From: Verrucomicrobiota bacterium | GTDB taxonomy: Bacteria > Verrucomicrobiota > Verrucomicrobiia > Verrucomicrobiales > DEV007 | DNA: 64,000 nucleotides | Assembly: GCA_020630975.1 (NCBI GenBank) | Contig: JAHDID010000033.1 | Coordinates: 1-64,000 of the forward strand | Direction: 5' to 3' | Shown here: positions 1 through 10,040 of the stretch, piece by piece | Layout of the letters: the number at the start of each line of letters is the position of its first letter | How positions within the stretch are numbered: position 1 is the first letter of the stretch | The notes under the pieces: generated by a model | Seen by the model: only the letters and a program-made list of their open reading frames with translations | Told to the model about the DNA's origin: nothing | Databases searched by the model: none | Translations under genes and position numbers: made by a program

Positions 1-55
1 AGGTATGTTCTCTAACGGTTACCCTGTAACGCAAGAGCACCTTGTCACAAACAAT

Positions 56-1030
56 CTAATAGGTCAAACCTGTGAAAAATTCGACCTCAAATACTAGGTC
101 TGTCGATATCTTTCTACGACCGTCTTCATCGCGGTCAAAACGAACCAGCGTACGAACGAATCCTCCCCATTTGGTAAAGGCGAGAAGTTTTACCGTGACG
201 CCACCTTCCTCACGCACAACACTTGGGGTTGTATCTAAGGCCAACGCTCTCTTTTTATCCTTTGGCTCTAAAAATACATTATTCACACCGTAAACCTCTT
301 CCGGAGAGCGCTCCAGTATCTCTAGCAAAGTCGCCCTGTCTGGAATAATCTCAAGATCGTCGAAATTAGCGTGCCAATAAAGCCCAAATTGATTCCCCAC
401 AAGGGTCAAGACAGCCAACTCAAGGAACCCGTGATCCGAATCATTTTCGACAACCAACTCTTCAAGCCACCAATCACGATAATGACGCCGAGGCAATTCT
501 GCTAAGGCTGCCTGATACTCCTGATACAATTGATCCCTAGGATCGTTCGATCCCCCTCCGCCAAAAGGATCATCATCTGCGAAGGGATCTATAGGCTCCA
601 TACTAACCTTAGGTAGAGCCTTAAGCTTCGCCTGATACTCTCCCCAGGCTCTCTCCACCTTTTCCAACTCAGCCTCTTCCCATACGAAACGCCTCAACTC
701 ATCATGAGTAGAAAATGGAGTCGCGGTTACAGACCTCAAATAAAGAACCGGATAGCCACTATGTTCATCAAACGAATAGACCCAATCCAATTCCCGCCCG
801 TTAGGAACTCGCACACTAGAGAATATATCAAAATACCGAGATACATCAAATTCGCCACCTACCCGAGCAGCATCAACCTTCCACAAATGCTTCAACTCAC
901 TGACCTGACTACGATAATATTTAAAATCTTCAATCGTTTCGGAAAATCGATTTGTATCAATTTGGGCACAGCAAGCCCCAAAACTAAATAAAATAATAAA
1001 AAGAAACACTAACTTTGCATTCAACTGCAT
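56..1030 (-). CDS. Hypothetical secreted or lipoprotein, 324 aa
   Basis: I do not recognise this protein. It opens with a basic residue and a hydrophobic stretch ending FGACCAQ around residue 20, so it is exported; C20 or C21 could be a lipidated cysteine, although the lipobox is not canonical. The rest is soluble, rich in acidic and aromatic residues, with a low-complexity linker of Asp, Pro, Phe and Gly near residues 148-160 (DPFADDDPFGGGG). A similar DPFGG-type tail ends the unrelated 964-residue exported protein at 17430-20324. Base composition is more AT-rich than the conserved genes nearby. It lies 44 bp downstream of the secretin-like gene on the same strand, so the two may be co-transcribed. 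Function unknown. Confidence 0.7.
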   Translation of the reverse strand: MQLNAKLVFLFIILFSFGACCAQIDTNRFSETIEDFKYYRSQVSELKHLWKVDAARVGGEFDVSRYFDIFSSVRVPNGRELDWVYSFDEHSGYPVLYLRSVTATPFSTHDELRRFVWEEAELEKVERAWGEYQAKLKALPKVSMEPIDPFADDDPFGGGGSNDPRDQLYQEYQAALAELPRRHYRDWWLEELVVENDSDHGFLELAVLTLVGNQFGLYWHANFDDLEIIPDRATLLEILERSPEEVYGVNNVFLEPKDKKRALALDTTPSVVREEGGVTVKLLAFTKWGGFVRTLVRFDRDEDGRRKISTDLVFEVEFFTGLTY

Positions 1031-1074
1031 TAATATCTCCGACCCTTAAATTTCTCAACCGAACTGGTTATCCT

Positions 1075-2673
1075 CTACTCATTCACCGCCTTGCCCGCTG
1101 GATCTATAATCACACTCTGTATAAAAACTGCTTGGTAAGTATCCTCTATGAGTTGCTTGGTCTTTTTGTTAATCCCCAAAGGGCCACTATCTGTGACTTG
1201 TTTAATCTGGCGATCTTTCAAGACGCTGACTGCGATACTATGGCCATCTGGCAGGGTGACTTCGCTAGTCGTCTGACGGACGGCGAATACCGGGAAGTTC
1301 ATACGATTCTCGGTGAGGAGGATGGGTTTGTTCTTATTCAGCCCCTTGGACTGCAGAGTGATGACAGGGTGACCATAATTGACAAAACCCAGAAGCTCAC
1401 GAGTCGTCGCCTTCACTTTCAGCCGTACCCTATCGCTCCCGACGATCTCTACCTCCGTATCAAGGATGATCCCCGCTTCCGCTTTCTGTAGCGATCGAGG
1501 TGTAGCAGGAGTCACCGGGAATGCTCCAGCCTCTCTCTTCACCGGACTGGATAGGACTTCTTCGTGAACCTGTGGTGGATCGTAAGCTACCGGAATTTGA
1601 AACTGCTTGAGCACATCGATGCGTCCTTTGTCCCCATGGCGAGAGACCAATGATGGTGCCGATAGCAGGTCGACACCTTTCAGCTGATTCATCGCTCTAA
1701 TATACATCTGAAATTGAGCATCTGTGAAGATGCCGGCTGAATCCGCATAGGTCGACTCATTGATAAACTCCAGCCACTTGCTTGTGGTATAAACTTGCCT
1801 CTCAATATCGCCCGCTGGTTTATTATTCACTTGCCGACTATCGAAAGTGGTGGCCAGCAGATCTCGCTCCGCCTTCACCACCAACACACCCGGTCGTGTG
1901 CCTAGCTGCTTAGGTACAGTGAGCGGTAGCTGTCCCGTCACCTCACCTGCAGGAGCATCCTGCGAGGTGATGATTGCTTCGTTTTTGACCTCGAACTGAC
2001 TCGAGATCGGGATCGCATACGGGATGTAATAAGTTCCCTTCAGCCCCGTAGTAGCAATGGTAGCGCTACCCTCCTCGATCACCGCTCGCGTCGGAGCGAG
2101 AGTCTTCAGAGTGTGGGTCTTCTTGCCATTCTGCCGCTTTACCGTCAGATCAGCGTGTACTTTCTGAAAGCCAGCCAACGCACGGTGCGAGAGAGAGCCA
2201 TCCAAAGCCATACCTCTTCCACCAGGCTGCACAGTCGCTTTCAGCTGCAGGTCGTAGCCTAGCTCGGTAGCGGCCATCTTGGTAGGTGCTGCTGGCACCA
2301 GATAGGTCCAGCCGCCGTCTGCCTGCCGATCCGACAGTGGCAGGGAGTACTCACCCTTATCATTGCTCGCCCGGATCACCATGCCCTCGGTGTACTCTGT
2401 AGGATACCAAAACTCGCGAACTCGCTTGAGATTGAGCTTTTTCCCCGAATCAACTGCCCCTCGAAAGTGAAGCCGATCCGTGGCACCATCTTTCATCGCC
2501 GCCTCGACCAGACTCTGCAGCTGAGCCTGCGACAGCCCCTCTACCGTAGTAGCCTCTACTGGATAAAGAGAGGCGGAGACATTCACAACAGTCGGATCAG
2601 CCCGAAGACCGATCGAGGAGAAAAGAGCGACTCCGACGAGAATAACAACAGGGTGTATCGTGCGCATCCCCAT
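1075..2673 (-). CDS. Exported protein with secretin-like C-terminal region
   Basis: A signal peptide (hydrophobic VVILVGVALFSSIGL, then RADPT) is followed by a long extracytoplasmic protein of about 530 residues. Near residues 335-360 it carries LLSAPSLVSRHGDKGRIDVL, which resembles the loop in secretin domains (PulD/GspD type) where a LLSxPxVxTxxG motif precedes a beta strand. A later segment, AEAGIILDTEVEI, resembles the secretin G(V/I)xLxVxPxI strand. I infer a secretin-related protein of the kind common in Verrucomicrobiota and Planctomycetota; no N0/N1 domains are obvious, so a true pore is not shown. The frame is open to 2703, but that start would leave only 23 bp to the earliest start of the divergent gene; the Met codons at 2673 or 2667 place the signal peptide properly. 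Confidence 0.6.
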   Translation of the reverse strand: MGMRTIHPVVILVGVALFSSIGLRADPTVVNVSASLYPVEATTVEGLSQAQLQSLVEAAMKDGATDRLHFRGAVDSGKKLNLKRVREFWYPTEYTEGMVIRASNDKGEYSLPLSDRQADGGWTYLVPAAPTKMAATELGYDLQLKATVQPGGRGMALDGSLSHRALAGFQKVHADLTVKRQNGKKTHTLKTLAPTRAVIEEGSATIATTGLKGTYYIPYAIPISSQFEVKNEAIITSQDAPAGEVTGQLPLTVPKQLGTRPGVLVVKAERDLLATTFDSRQVNNKPAGDIERQVYTTSKWLEFINESTYADSAGIFTDAQFQMYIRAMNQLKGVDLLSAPSLVSRHGDKGRIDVLKQFQIPVAYDPPQVHEEVLSSPVKREAGAFPVTPATPRSLQKAEAGIILDTEVEIVGSDRVRLKVKATTRELLGFVNYGHPVITLQSKGLNKNKPILLTENRMNFPVFAVRQTTSEVTLPDGHSIAVSVLKDRQIKQVTDSGPLGINKKTKQLIEDTYQAVFIQSVIIDPAGKAVNE

Positions 2674-2780
2674 TTTGTACCCCAGATCAGCCACGCGATG
2701 CAATCCTAATCGAGTAGCCCTCGATCATGCACAAGATGCCACTTTCCAAAAGCCATGGAGGCCGCGACTGTACTTCACTG

Positions 2781-5732
2781 ATGATCGGTCGGCTCTTCAT
2801 CTCGCTTGCTTGCTTCGCCGCCGCTTTTAGCCCTCTCGTATGGGCTGAAGAGGCAGTCTCTTTTAATCGCCATGTCCGCTCGATCTTGAGCGAAAACTGC
2901 TACTACTGCCACGGGCCAGACGAGGAGACACAGGAAGCGGATCTGAGGCTAGATACCTTCGCCGGAGCGACTCGAGATCTGGGAGGCTACGCGGCGATCG
3001 TGCCGGGCGATCCCGATGCGAGCGAGCTGATCTACCGGATCGAAGATCACGGCGATCCGATGCCGCCGAAGAAAAGCAAAAAGGCCATCAACCCCGAGCA
3101 GCTCGATACCCTGAAACGCTGGATCAAACAGGGTGCCAAATACGAGCCGCACTGGTCCTTCATGCCGGTGAAGGCCGTGACGCCGCCCGAGCCACAAAAC
3201 TCGGCGTGGGTAAAGAACGAGATTGACCGCTTCGTGCTGAGCCGACTGGAGAGAGAGGGCATCGCCCCATCTGCCGAGGCCGATCGCGAAACTCTGATCC
3301 GCCGACTATCCATCGACCTGACTGGACTCCTCCCCTCGCCCGAAGAGCTAGCCGCCTACCTGAGCGACGAATCCACCGACGCCTACGAAAAGCTCGTCGA
3401 TCGCTACCTGGCCAGCCCCCACTATGGCGAACGCTGGGGACGCCACTGGCTAGACCAGGCTCGCTATGCGGACTCGAATGGCTACTCAGTCGATAGCGAA
3501 AGACAAATGTGGCCCTACCGAGACTGGGTGATCGCAGCACTCAATCGTGACCTGCCTTTCGATCAATTCACCATCGATCAGATAGCCGGCGATCTGCTGC
3601 CCAAACCCAGCAAAAGCCAACTCGTGGCCACCGGCTTTCACCGCAATACCCTGATCAATCAAGAAGGCGGATCGAACCCCGAACAATTTCGCGTCGAGGC
3701 TGCGATCGACCGAGTGAATACCACAGGTGCCGTCTGGCTCGGACTCACTCTGGCCTGCGCGCAGTGCCATACCCACAAGTTCGATCCGATCCAGCATCGC
3801 GAGTATTTCGAAATGTATGCGTTTTTCAATTCGGGAACGGATCGAAACAATTCTGGCCAATTCCTAGCAGTAAAGAAGGGCGAGATGTTTGGCAAGCCAG
3901 TCCACATCGACGAGCCCAAACTCCTGTCGAAAGCAGAGAAAGACGCACTGCGAAACAGCTGGACGCAAAAAAAGCTAAACCGAATCACGACTCAGGGAAA
4001 TGCAAGCTGGGTGGCCGCCAACCCCATTGGCGCATCGACCACCTCTGGCGAGCCACTACAGATACTGGAAGGCGGCAGCTTCCTAGTAGAGAAACACCTC
4101 CCCTTCGACGGCGTGACCGCCAAGGTCGCGACCGAGCTCAGCACACCCATCCGCTCCCTGCGTCTGCGGGTGCTCACCCACCCCTCGCTACCCAAGAAAG
4201 GTCCAGGCACAGCGGGCAATGGCAACTTCGTACTGACCGATATCGAAATACTAGCTAATGGACAGCCTGTGGGTATCAGAGCCGTACAAGCTGATCACAG
4301 CCAACCTAACTACCCTATCGCGGATGCGATAGATGATGATCCACAATCCGGCTGGGCTATCAATGTCGGCAAAGGCACCGCTCCAGGCACCAGAATGAAT
4401 GCCCCGCACGAGGCTATCCTGATACTGGAAAAACCGATCGATCCAGGCAGCTTACTGGAGGTAAAACTACACCACCATCTCAATGGCAATTACCTAGTCG
4501 GACACTTCGCTATAGATACCTCCGCTGGTATACCTCTGCTGGATGATGATCAGCAGCTACTTACCGCTCTACGCGCCCCACAGAGAGATAACAAACAGAA
4601 GGCGCTGATCGATCGACGATTTTTCGCCGATCATCCTGTAGCCAAACTCTCCGCACATCCCTCGCACCCGCATCGCGCGCACATGATGATCATGCGCGAT
4701 CTGGAAAATCCGCGCGATACCTACTTGCTCACCCGTGGCGACTTCACCCGCCCCGATAAAGACCTGGGCAAACTCTACCCGGGCGGCCTTGCAAGCGTGC
4801 AACCACCCCTCCCCGCCAAAGCTGGACGCAATCGACTGGATCTAGCGAAATGGCTCGTCGCTCCCGAGAATCCACTCACCTCACGAGTGACGATGAACCG
4901 CATGTGGATGCGCTACTTTGGCCTAGGCATCGTCGAGACCGAGGAAGACTTTGGCTCGCAGGGCTCGCTACCCTCGCACCCCGATCTACTCGACTGGCTA
5001 GCGGGAGAATTCATCCGCCGCGACTGGTCGATGAAAGCCATGCACCGCCTGATCGTGACTAGTGCCACCTATAGGCAGAGCTCGCACGCCCGACCTGATC
5101 TAGCCGAGATCGATCCGAGGAATCTGCTGCTAGCTAGGCAGAATCGCCTGCGATTCGATGCCGAGATCGTGCGCGACGCAGCGCTATCTGCCAGCGGCCT
5201 ACTGCATACCGAGCTGGGTGGCCCGAGTGTCTACCCACCACAGCCAGATGGCGTGTATGCCTTTACCCAGCGGGGTAAAAACTGGCGCACCGCCAAGGGC
5301 GACGATCGCTACCGCCGGGCGATGTATACCATGTTTTTCCGCAGTGCACCGTATCCACTGTTCACCACATTCGATGCTCCGGATTTCTCCAGCGTCTGCA
5401 CACGACGGGTGAAATCCAACACCCCACTGCAGGCTCTCAATCTGGCGAATGATCCGGTATTCATGGAATTCGCCCGTGCCCTAGCTCAGCGGTTAGCGCA
5501 GTATGATGACATCGATGACCAGATCGATATGGCCTACCAGATCTGCCTGAGCCGCGAGCCATCTCCGCAGGAGATTTTACTACTGAGAGGCTATGTGAAA
5601 AAGCAGCGCGCTGCCTACGACCGAGATACGGCGGCAGCCTCTCAATTTACCAGTAAAGAAAAGATCGACCCCGCGCTAGTGGCCCTAGCGCGAGTCATGT
5701 TCAATACCGACAACTTCATCACTCGCGAGTAA
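2781..5732 (+). CDS. Planctomycete cytochrome (PSC) + DUF1549 + DUF1553 protein
   Basis: An exported protein of about 983 residues. After a signal peptide ending PLVWAEEA comes a haem-binding type motif CYYCHG (C40, C43, H44 counted from the start chosen here) in the context of the planctomycete cytochrome C domain. A DUF1549 block follows ([42 protein letters not shown]), then a beta-rich insert that looks like a galactose-binding or lectin-like module, then DUF1553 ([20 protein letters not shown] through [14 protein letters not shown]). The enzymatic role of these domains is not established; they are typically paired with DUF1501. The next gene, DUF1501, begins one base after the stop, so the two are coupled. 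The frame is open back to 2727; the Met at 2781 was chosen for signal-peptide position and divergent spacing. Confidence 0.88.
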   Translation: MIGRLFISLACFAAAFSPLVWAEEAVSFNRHVRSILSENCYYCHGPDEETQEADLRLDTFAGATRDLGGYAAIVPGDPDASELIYRIEDHGDPMPPKKSKKAINPEQLDTLKRWIKQGAKYEPHWSFMPVKAVTPPEPQNSAWVKNEIDRFVLSRLEREGIAPSAEADRETLIRRLSIDLTGLLPSPEELAAYLSDESTDAYEKLVDRYLASPHYGERWGRHWLDQARYADSNGYSVDSERQMWPYRDWVIAALNRDLPFDQFTIDQIAGDLLPKPSKSQLVATGFHRNTLINQEGGSNPEQFRVEAAIDRVNTTGAVWLGLTLACAQCHTHKFDPIQHREYFEMYAFFNSGTDRNNSGQFLAVKKGEMFGKPVHIDEPKLLSKAEKDALRNSWTQKKLNRITTQGNASWVAANPIGASTTSGEPLQILEGGSFLVEKHLPFDGVTAKVATELSTPIRSLRLRVLTHPSLPKKGPGTAGNGNFVLTDIEILANGQPVGIRAVQADHSQPNYPIADAIDDDPQSGWAINVGKGTAPGTRMNAPHEAILILEKPIDPGSLLEVKLHHHLNGNYLVGHFAIDTSAGIPLLDDDQQLLTALRAPQRDNKQKALIDRRFFADHPVAKLSAHPSHPHRAHMMIMRDLENPRDTYLLTRGDFTRPDKDLGKLYPGGLASVQPPLPAKAGRNRLDLAKWLVAPENPLTSRVTMNRMWMRYFGLGIVETEEDFGSQGSLPSHPDLLDWLAGEFIRRDWSMKAMHRLIVTSATYRQSSHARPDLAEIDPRNLLLARQNRLRFDAEIVRDAALSASGLLHTELGGPSVYPPQPDGVYAFTQRGKNWRTAKGDDRYRRAMYTMFFRSAPYPLFTTFDAPDFSSVCTRRVKSNTPLQALNLANDPVFMEFARALAQRLAQYDDIDDQIDMAYQICLSREPSPQEILLLRGYVKKQRAAYDRDTAAASQFTSKEKIDPALVALARVMFNTDNFITRE

Positions 5733-7166
5733 ATGACACCTCTACAGCAATCGACACGCCGACACTTTTTTCAGCAGTGCGGTCTGGGCTTTGGCACGCT
5801 GGCGCTAAATCAACTGATGCTGCCACAGGCTCAGGCGGGGTTCGCCCCACAGATCGATCCGGCCAACCCCATGGCCTCGCGCCTACCGCCCCTACCAGCC
5901 AAGGTAAAGAATGTGATCTACCTATTCATGGCCGGGGCACCCAGTCAGCTCGATCTATTTTCCGACAAACCCAAGCTGCGCGAGTATAGCGGACAGGCCC
6001 CACCGAAAAGCCTGATGGAGGGCAAACGTTTCGCCTTTCTCAAAGGTAACGAAACGCTACTCGGCTCAGAGCGAAAGTTTGCTCAGTATGGCGAGTGCGG
6101 CATGACGCTGAGCGAGCTATTCCCCCACCACCGAAAGATAGTCGATGAAGTGACATGGCTACAGGGCATGACTACCGATGTATTCAACCACGGCCCGGCC
6201 AAGCTGTTTATGAATACCGGCTTCCAGGCTCCCGGTCGACCCAGCCTCGGCTCATGGGCTACCTATGGGCTCGGCAGCGAGTCCAGTGATCTACCTGGCT
6301 TCGTCGTACTACAGAGTGGCCCGCGTGGTCCGCGTGCTGGCTCTACCCTATGGAGCAGTGGCTTTTTACCTACCTCCTTTCAGGGTGTGCCATTCCGCGG
6401 CAAGGGCGACCCTATCCTATACCTGCGCAGCCCAGATGGCACCAGTCGCCATAGCGAGCGCCAGTTTTATGATACCGTGTCGGGTCTCAACCGCGCGCGC
6501 CTCGACATCACTGGCGATCCCGAGATCATGACTCGGATCAATAGCTACGAGATGGCCTACCGCATGCAGAGCAGTGCCCCAGAGCTGATGGATCTGACTA
6601 ATGAATCGGACCACACCTTCTCCAACTACGGTTGCGAGCGAGGCGACTCGTCCTTTGCCAAAAACTGCATCCTAGCCCGCCGCCTCGTAGAGCGAGGCAC
6701 CCGATTTGTGCAGCTCTATCACACCAATTGGGACAGCCACGGTGGACCGGGCGAAAATCTGAACGACGACTTTGAGAAAGTCTGTCGCGACGTCGATCAA
6801 GCCAGCGCCGCCCTGATCCTAGATCTCAAAGAACGCGGCCTACTCGACGAGACCCTAGTCATCTGGGGTGGCGAGTTTGGCCGCACCCCGATGGGCGAGG
6901 TGCGCAAGACTGTAGGCCGCGATCATCACGTCGATGCCTTTACCATGTGGATGGCTGGCGGCGGCATCAAGAAAGGCTACATCCACGGCCAGACCGACGA
7001 GCTCGGATTTGGCGTGACCGAGGGCAAAGTGCACGTGCACGATCTACACGCGACGATCCTGCATCTACTAGGCTTCGACCACGAGCAGCTCACCTATCGA
7101 TTCCAGGGGCGAAACTTCCGCCTCACTGATGTGCATGGCCATGTGGTGCAGGAGATCCTGACGTAG
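5733..7166 (+). CDS. DUF1501 protein, Tat-exported
   Basis: A 477-residue protein beginning with a twin-arginine signal (STRRHFFQQ, then a hydrophobic Gly/Leu stretch and an AQA-type cleavage region). DUF1501 belongs to the alkaline-phosphatase-like superfold and is usually annotated as of unknown function or sulfatase-like. Family hallmarks seen here are VIYLFMAGAPSQLDLFS near the N-terminus, WDSHGG, VIWGGEFGRTP, GRDHH and the tail YRFQGRNFRLTDVHGHVV. Its start codon directly abuts the stop of the DUF1549/DUF1553 gene, the standard pairing in Planctomycetota and Verrucomicrobiota. Its last 44 bp overlap, tail to tail, the end of the minus-strand membrane protein gene that follows. Confidence 0.9.
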   Translation: MTPLQQSTRRHFFQQCGLGFGTLALNQLMLPQAQAGFAPQIDPANPMASRLPPLPAKVKNVIYLFMAGAPSQLDLFSDKPKLREYSGQAPPKSLMEGKRFAFLKGNETLLGSERKFAQYGECGMTLSELFPHHRKIVDEVTWLQGMTTDVFNHGPAKLFMNTGFQAPGRPSLGSWATYGLGSESSDLPGFVVLQSGPRGPRAGSTLWSSGFLPTSFQGVPFRGKGDPILYLRSPDGTSRHSERQFYDTVSGLNRARLDITGDPEIMTRINSYEMAYRMQSSAPELMDLTNESDHTFSNYGCERGDSSFAKNCILARRLVERGTRFVQLYHTNWDSHGGPGENLNDDFEKVCRDVDQASAALILDLKERGLLDETLVIWGGEFGRTPMGEVRKTVGRDHHVDAFTMWMAGGGIKKGYIHGQTDELGFGVTEGKVHVHDLHATILHLLGFDHEQLTYRFQGRNFRLTDVHGHVVQEILT

Positions 7167-7908
7167 GCACCAGATCGGGAAAGATCGGCGGCTGAGCGTG
7201 GGCTTCGGCACCTTTCTTGGCTTTCTTACCCTTCACCTTCTTCGGCTTGGACTGGGCTGGCACTGAGACCGACTGGTTTTTGTCGGCTTTCCGGAAACCT
7301 GAGATCACCGGAATCATCCCCAAGATGATATAAGTGATAAGCAAAACAAAAGTCACGACAAAGCTGGCACCGACTAGCAGATACCGCCCTAGCTGCGGCA
7401 ATTCATCGGGCGACATCTGGCTTCTCCAGAAGAAAAAGCAAAAACCAAGATGCAGTAGGACGAGTAGACCCGTGCCCAGAAACAGCTTGGTCTTGGCAAA
7501 GGAAAGAAAAGCACGACCGACGATCTGCTCGAGAAAGGCGAGGAAAAAGATCACACCGCCGATGGCCATGAATATCACCGAATGCCGCTCGACCAATGCC
7601 AAGCCCAAACCAGTAGCGACATCGCCCAAGCTCCCTGACTGCATCATCTCGATATTGCCAGCTGAGACAGTGCTCTCATTCAGCTGCAGCACATTGGCGA
7701 AAAATTCCTCCTCAGCCAGACTCGGGACACTCCCGTTCACATCGGTCTGGCTCACCAAAAACGAAACCAGCCCCGCGAGCGCGAGCGAGCCGATGAGCGC
7801 GGCCATCACGGTGAACTGAGCCACATGCAGCCCCGTCCGGATAACCAAACCCACGATAGATAGGACCAGCGACTGCAGAAAGGAACGGCGATAAGGGGTG
7901 GTACTCAT
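7123..7908 (-). CDS. Hypothetical four-TM membrane protein with Lys-rich tail
   Basis: Unrecognised 261-residue protein. Four hydrophobic segments are visible, near residues 12-55, 105-130, 138-160 and 172-198. They are followed by a cytoplasmic-looking tail full of Lys and Pro (KPKKVKGKKAKKG) ending in a His-containing APHGHAHQ. The frame is open upstream to 8025, but the first membrane segment fits a start at 7908 (MSTTPYRRS), and the sequence just upstream of 7908 is AT-rich, as expected for a promoter. The 3' end overlaps the 3' end of the DUF1501 gene by 44 bp on the opposite strand. Function unknown. Confidence 0.65.
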   Translation of the reverse strand: MSTTPYRRSFLQSLVLSIVGLVIRTGLHVAQFTVMAALIGSLALAGLVSFLVSQTDVNGSVPSLAEEEFFANVLQLNESTVSAGNIEMMQSGSLGDVATGLGLALVERHSVIFMAIGGVIFFLAFLEQIVGRAFLSFAKTKLFLGTGLLVLLHLGFCFFFWRSQMSPDELPQLGRYLLVGASFVVTFVLLITYIILGMIPVISGFRKADKNQSVSVPAQSKPKKVKGKKAKKGAEAHAQPPIFPDLVPTSGSPAPHGHAHQ

Positions 7909-8125
7909 AGCTTGCCGTAAATAAACGCTATCCTGACTTACTTTTCTATGAAAATTATTGTTTTTATAAACTTGGGCACAGGTTACGACGCGCTCGAGAT
8001 CGGCGACATCCCCGACGACTCTCATGCCTAGATCGGGCCGACGCCATGATCGTCGCTCCCAGACCTACATCGATTTATCCCAATTCCTTCTTTGAAAAGC
8101 CGCGCGATTCCCTCATCCTAAGCCC

Positions 8126-8845
8126 ATGATGGAATGGATGGCTTATCCGGAGGCTTGGGCAGCTCTACTGACCCTGGTCGGTCTTGAGCTGATACTCGGC
8201 GTCGACAATATCGTGGTGCTGACGATCATCGTAGAAAAGCTCCCCGAGCACCAACGTGCCAAGGCGCGGTTCATCGGATTAGCTCTAGCACTCCTGCTGC
8301 GAGTCGGATTGCTATTCTCGATCACATGGATTCTGAAAGCCACTTTCGAGCTCTTCACTGTGCCTTACTTCGATGTCAGTATATCGGTGCGCGATGCGAT
8401 CATGCTACTGGGTGGCCTGTTTCTGCTCGGCAAAGCCACCCACGAGATCGACCAACTCGTCCACCGAGAAGAGGATCCAAAGCCTAGCAAGATAGCCTCC
8501 AGCTTCGGTCTGGCTCTCGTACAGATCGCTATGATGGATTTGGTGTTTTCATTCGACTCTATCGTCACCGCTATCGGTATCACTCAGTATCTCGAGATTA
8601 TGGTCATCGCTGTGGTCATCGCCGTCATCGGTATGATGCTGTTTGCCGGAAAGATCGGCCGCTTTGTCTCGCGCCACCCGACGGTGCAGATGCTAGCGCT
8701 CAGCTTTCTACTGCTCATCGGCGTCACCCTGATCGCCGAGGGCCTCGACCTGCACATCCCCAAAGGCTACATCTACTTCGCCATGGGCTTCTCGCTGTTT
8801 GTACAGATCCTAAACATCAAAGCGCGCAAGCCTGCCGTATCCTAG
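8126..8845 (+). CDS. TerC family integral membrane protein
   Basis: A 239-residue polytopic protein of the TerC (YkoY/YoaE-type) family. The family signature GLELILGVDNIVVL lies in the first membrane segment and the matching second-half motif DLVFSFDSIVTAIG in the middle; acidic residues in both are conserved in the family and thought to take part in metal handling. About seven hydrophobic segments are visible. TerC proteins are linked to manganese efflux and metalation of exported proteins in other bacteria; a specific role here is inference. A 32-bp direct-repeat element begins 16 bp after the stop codon, before recF. Confidence 0.88.
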   Translation: MMEWMAYPEAWAALLTLVGLELILGVDNIVVLTIIVEKLPEHQRAKARFIGLALALLLRVGLLFSITWILKATFELFTVPYFDVSISVRDAIMLLGGLFLLGKATHEIDQLVHREEDPKPSKIASSFGLALVQIAMMDLVFSFDSIVTAIGITQYLEIMVIAVVIAVIGMMLFAGKIGRFVSRHPTVQMLALSFLLLIGVTLIAEGLDLHIPKGYIYFAMGFSLFVQILNIKARKPAVS

Positions 8846-8860
8846 GAGAAAAATCCGGAT

Positions 8861-8892
8861 TGTACCCTATTCAGTCCAGACTGTACCCTATT
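8861..8892 (+). repeat. Direct repeat of 21-bp period upstream of recF
   Basis: The 11-mer TGTACCCTATT occurs at 8861-8871 and again at 8882-8892, exactly 21 bp (two helical turns) apart, in the 64-bp gap between the terC-like gene and recF. A second copy with the same 21-bp period and largely identical flanks lies at 43272-43303 on the other strand. In both places the element reads in the direction of the flanking genes and starts 11-16 bp after an upstream stop codon. Helical phasing suggests a protein-binding site; a mobile-element remnant is the alternative. Confidence 0.7.
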
Positions 8893-8909
8893 GAATTTTT
8901 GGTCGTTAG

Positions 8910-9983
8910 ATGAAACTGCGCTCCCTAGACCTGAACCAGTTCCGCTGTTTCGACGCGCTGCGCACCGAGCTGCCGACCGATATCGGCATCTTTCACGGCG
9001 ACAATGCGCAGGGCAAAACCTCGATCCTGGAGGCGATCTGTGTGCTGCTGCGACTGCAGAGCCCACGCACCTCTACCGTGGCCGACTGCACTCGCTTTCA
9101 GCACGATAGCTTTGCCATAGGCGGCGCGCTAGATACCGACGATACCTACCGCCTGCGCATGCAATACCGCGAGAGCGGGCGCAAGCTCTACGTCGATGGC
9201 GAGGCCGCCAAGCGCACCGGCGACTACCTGCGCCACAGTGCTCTCGTCGTCTGGATGGCCAACGATGATCTGGCTCTGATCCGCGGCGGTGGCGATGGCC
9301 GCAGGCGCTATCTCGACTTTATGGCGACACAGCTTTTCCACGACTATCGGCCCGCGCTGAAAGCCTACGAAAAAGCCCTACGCAGTCGCAACTACCTGCT
9401 CAAACGCGACGCCCGCCCCGCCTGGGACCAGATCGATGCCTACACCACCATCCTGCACGAGCAGGGACTCATCGTCACCCAGCGCCGCCGCGAGCTAGTC
9501 GGCGCGCTCGATCCGCTCAGCTCCACGGCGCAGTTCGAGATCAGTGGAAAAAATGGCGAAGACCTACAGATCAACTACGCCCACGCCTCGGGCGAGGGCG
9601 ACGATCTGGCTGCCGAGCTAGCCAGCCGCCGCGATGAGGAAGCCCGCAAACGCCGAACCCTAGCCGGCCCCCACCTCGACGATCTCGAGCTGATGCTCAA
9701 TGGTATGCCTGCGGCGAAATTTGCCAGCGAGGGTCAGCAGCGCACCGTAGCCCTATCGCTAAAGCTCGCCCAGACCCAGCTTTTCATCCGCATCCGCCAG
9801 CAGCCCCCCATCCTCTTGATTGACGATGTCTTTGGCGAGCTAGACCCCACCCGGCGAAACTACCTGATGGCCACCTGGCCAGCTGATAGCCAAAAGCTCA
9901 TCACCACCACCAATCTCGACTGGCTAGGCGAAGACTTCGCCAGCGCCCGCCGCATGCGAGTGAGCGCGGGACGCGTGGAGTGA
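8910..9983 (+). CDS. recF: RecF, DNA replication and repair ATPase
   Basis: A 357-residue SMC-like ABC ATPase that acts with RecO and RecR to load RecA at single-strand gaps. The Walker A motif GDNAQGKT is at residues 30-37 in the family context (x)GDNAQGKTSILEAI; the signature region ASEGQQRTVALSLKLAQ lies near residue 270; and Walker B with D-loop, LLIDDVFGELD, is near residue 303. Length and order are as usual for RecF. It is not next to dnaA, dnaN or gyrB here, unlike the classical arrangement. The start follows the 21-bp-period repeat by 17 bp. Confidence 0.93.
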   Translation: MKLRSLDLNQFRCFDALRTELPTDIGIFHGDNAQGKTSILEAICVLLRLQSPRTSTVADCTRFQHDSFAIGGALDTDDTYRLRMQYRESGRKLYVDGEAAKRTGDYLRHSALVVWMANDDLALIRGGGDGRRRYLDFMATQLFHDYRPALKAYEKALRSRNYLLKRDARPAWDQIDAYTTILHEQGLIVTQRRRELVGALDPLSSTAQFEISGKNGEDLQINYAHASGEGDDLAAELASRRDEEARKRRTLAGPHLDDLELMLNGMPAAKFASEGQQRTVALSLKLAQTQLFIRIRQQPPILLIDDVFGELDPTRRNYLMATWPADSQKLITTTNLDWLGEDFASARRMRVSAGRVE

Positions 9984-10040
9984 GGAGCGGCGGGCTCTGC
10001 GATAGGTCGAATAGGTCCTATATGACCTATCATTCACCAC

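Noticed and set aside
1015-1491. 158-residue plus-strand open frame
   Set aside because: It lies antisense to the secretin-like gene, has no start signals and no coding character.
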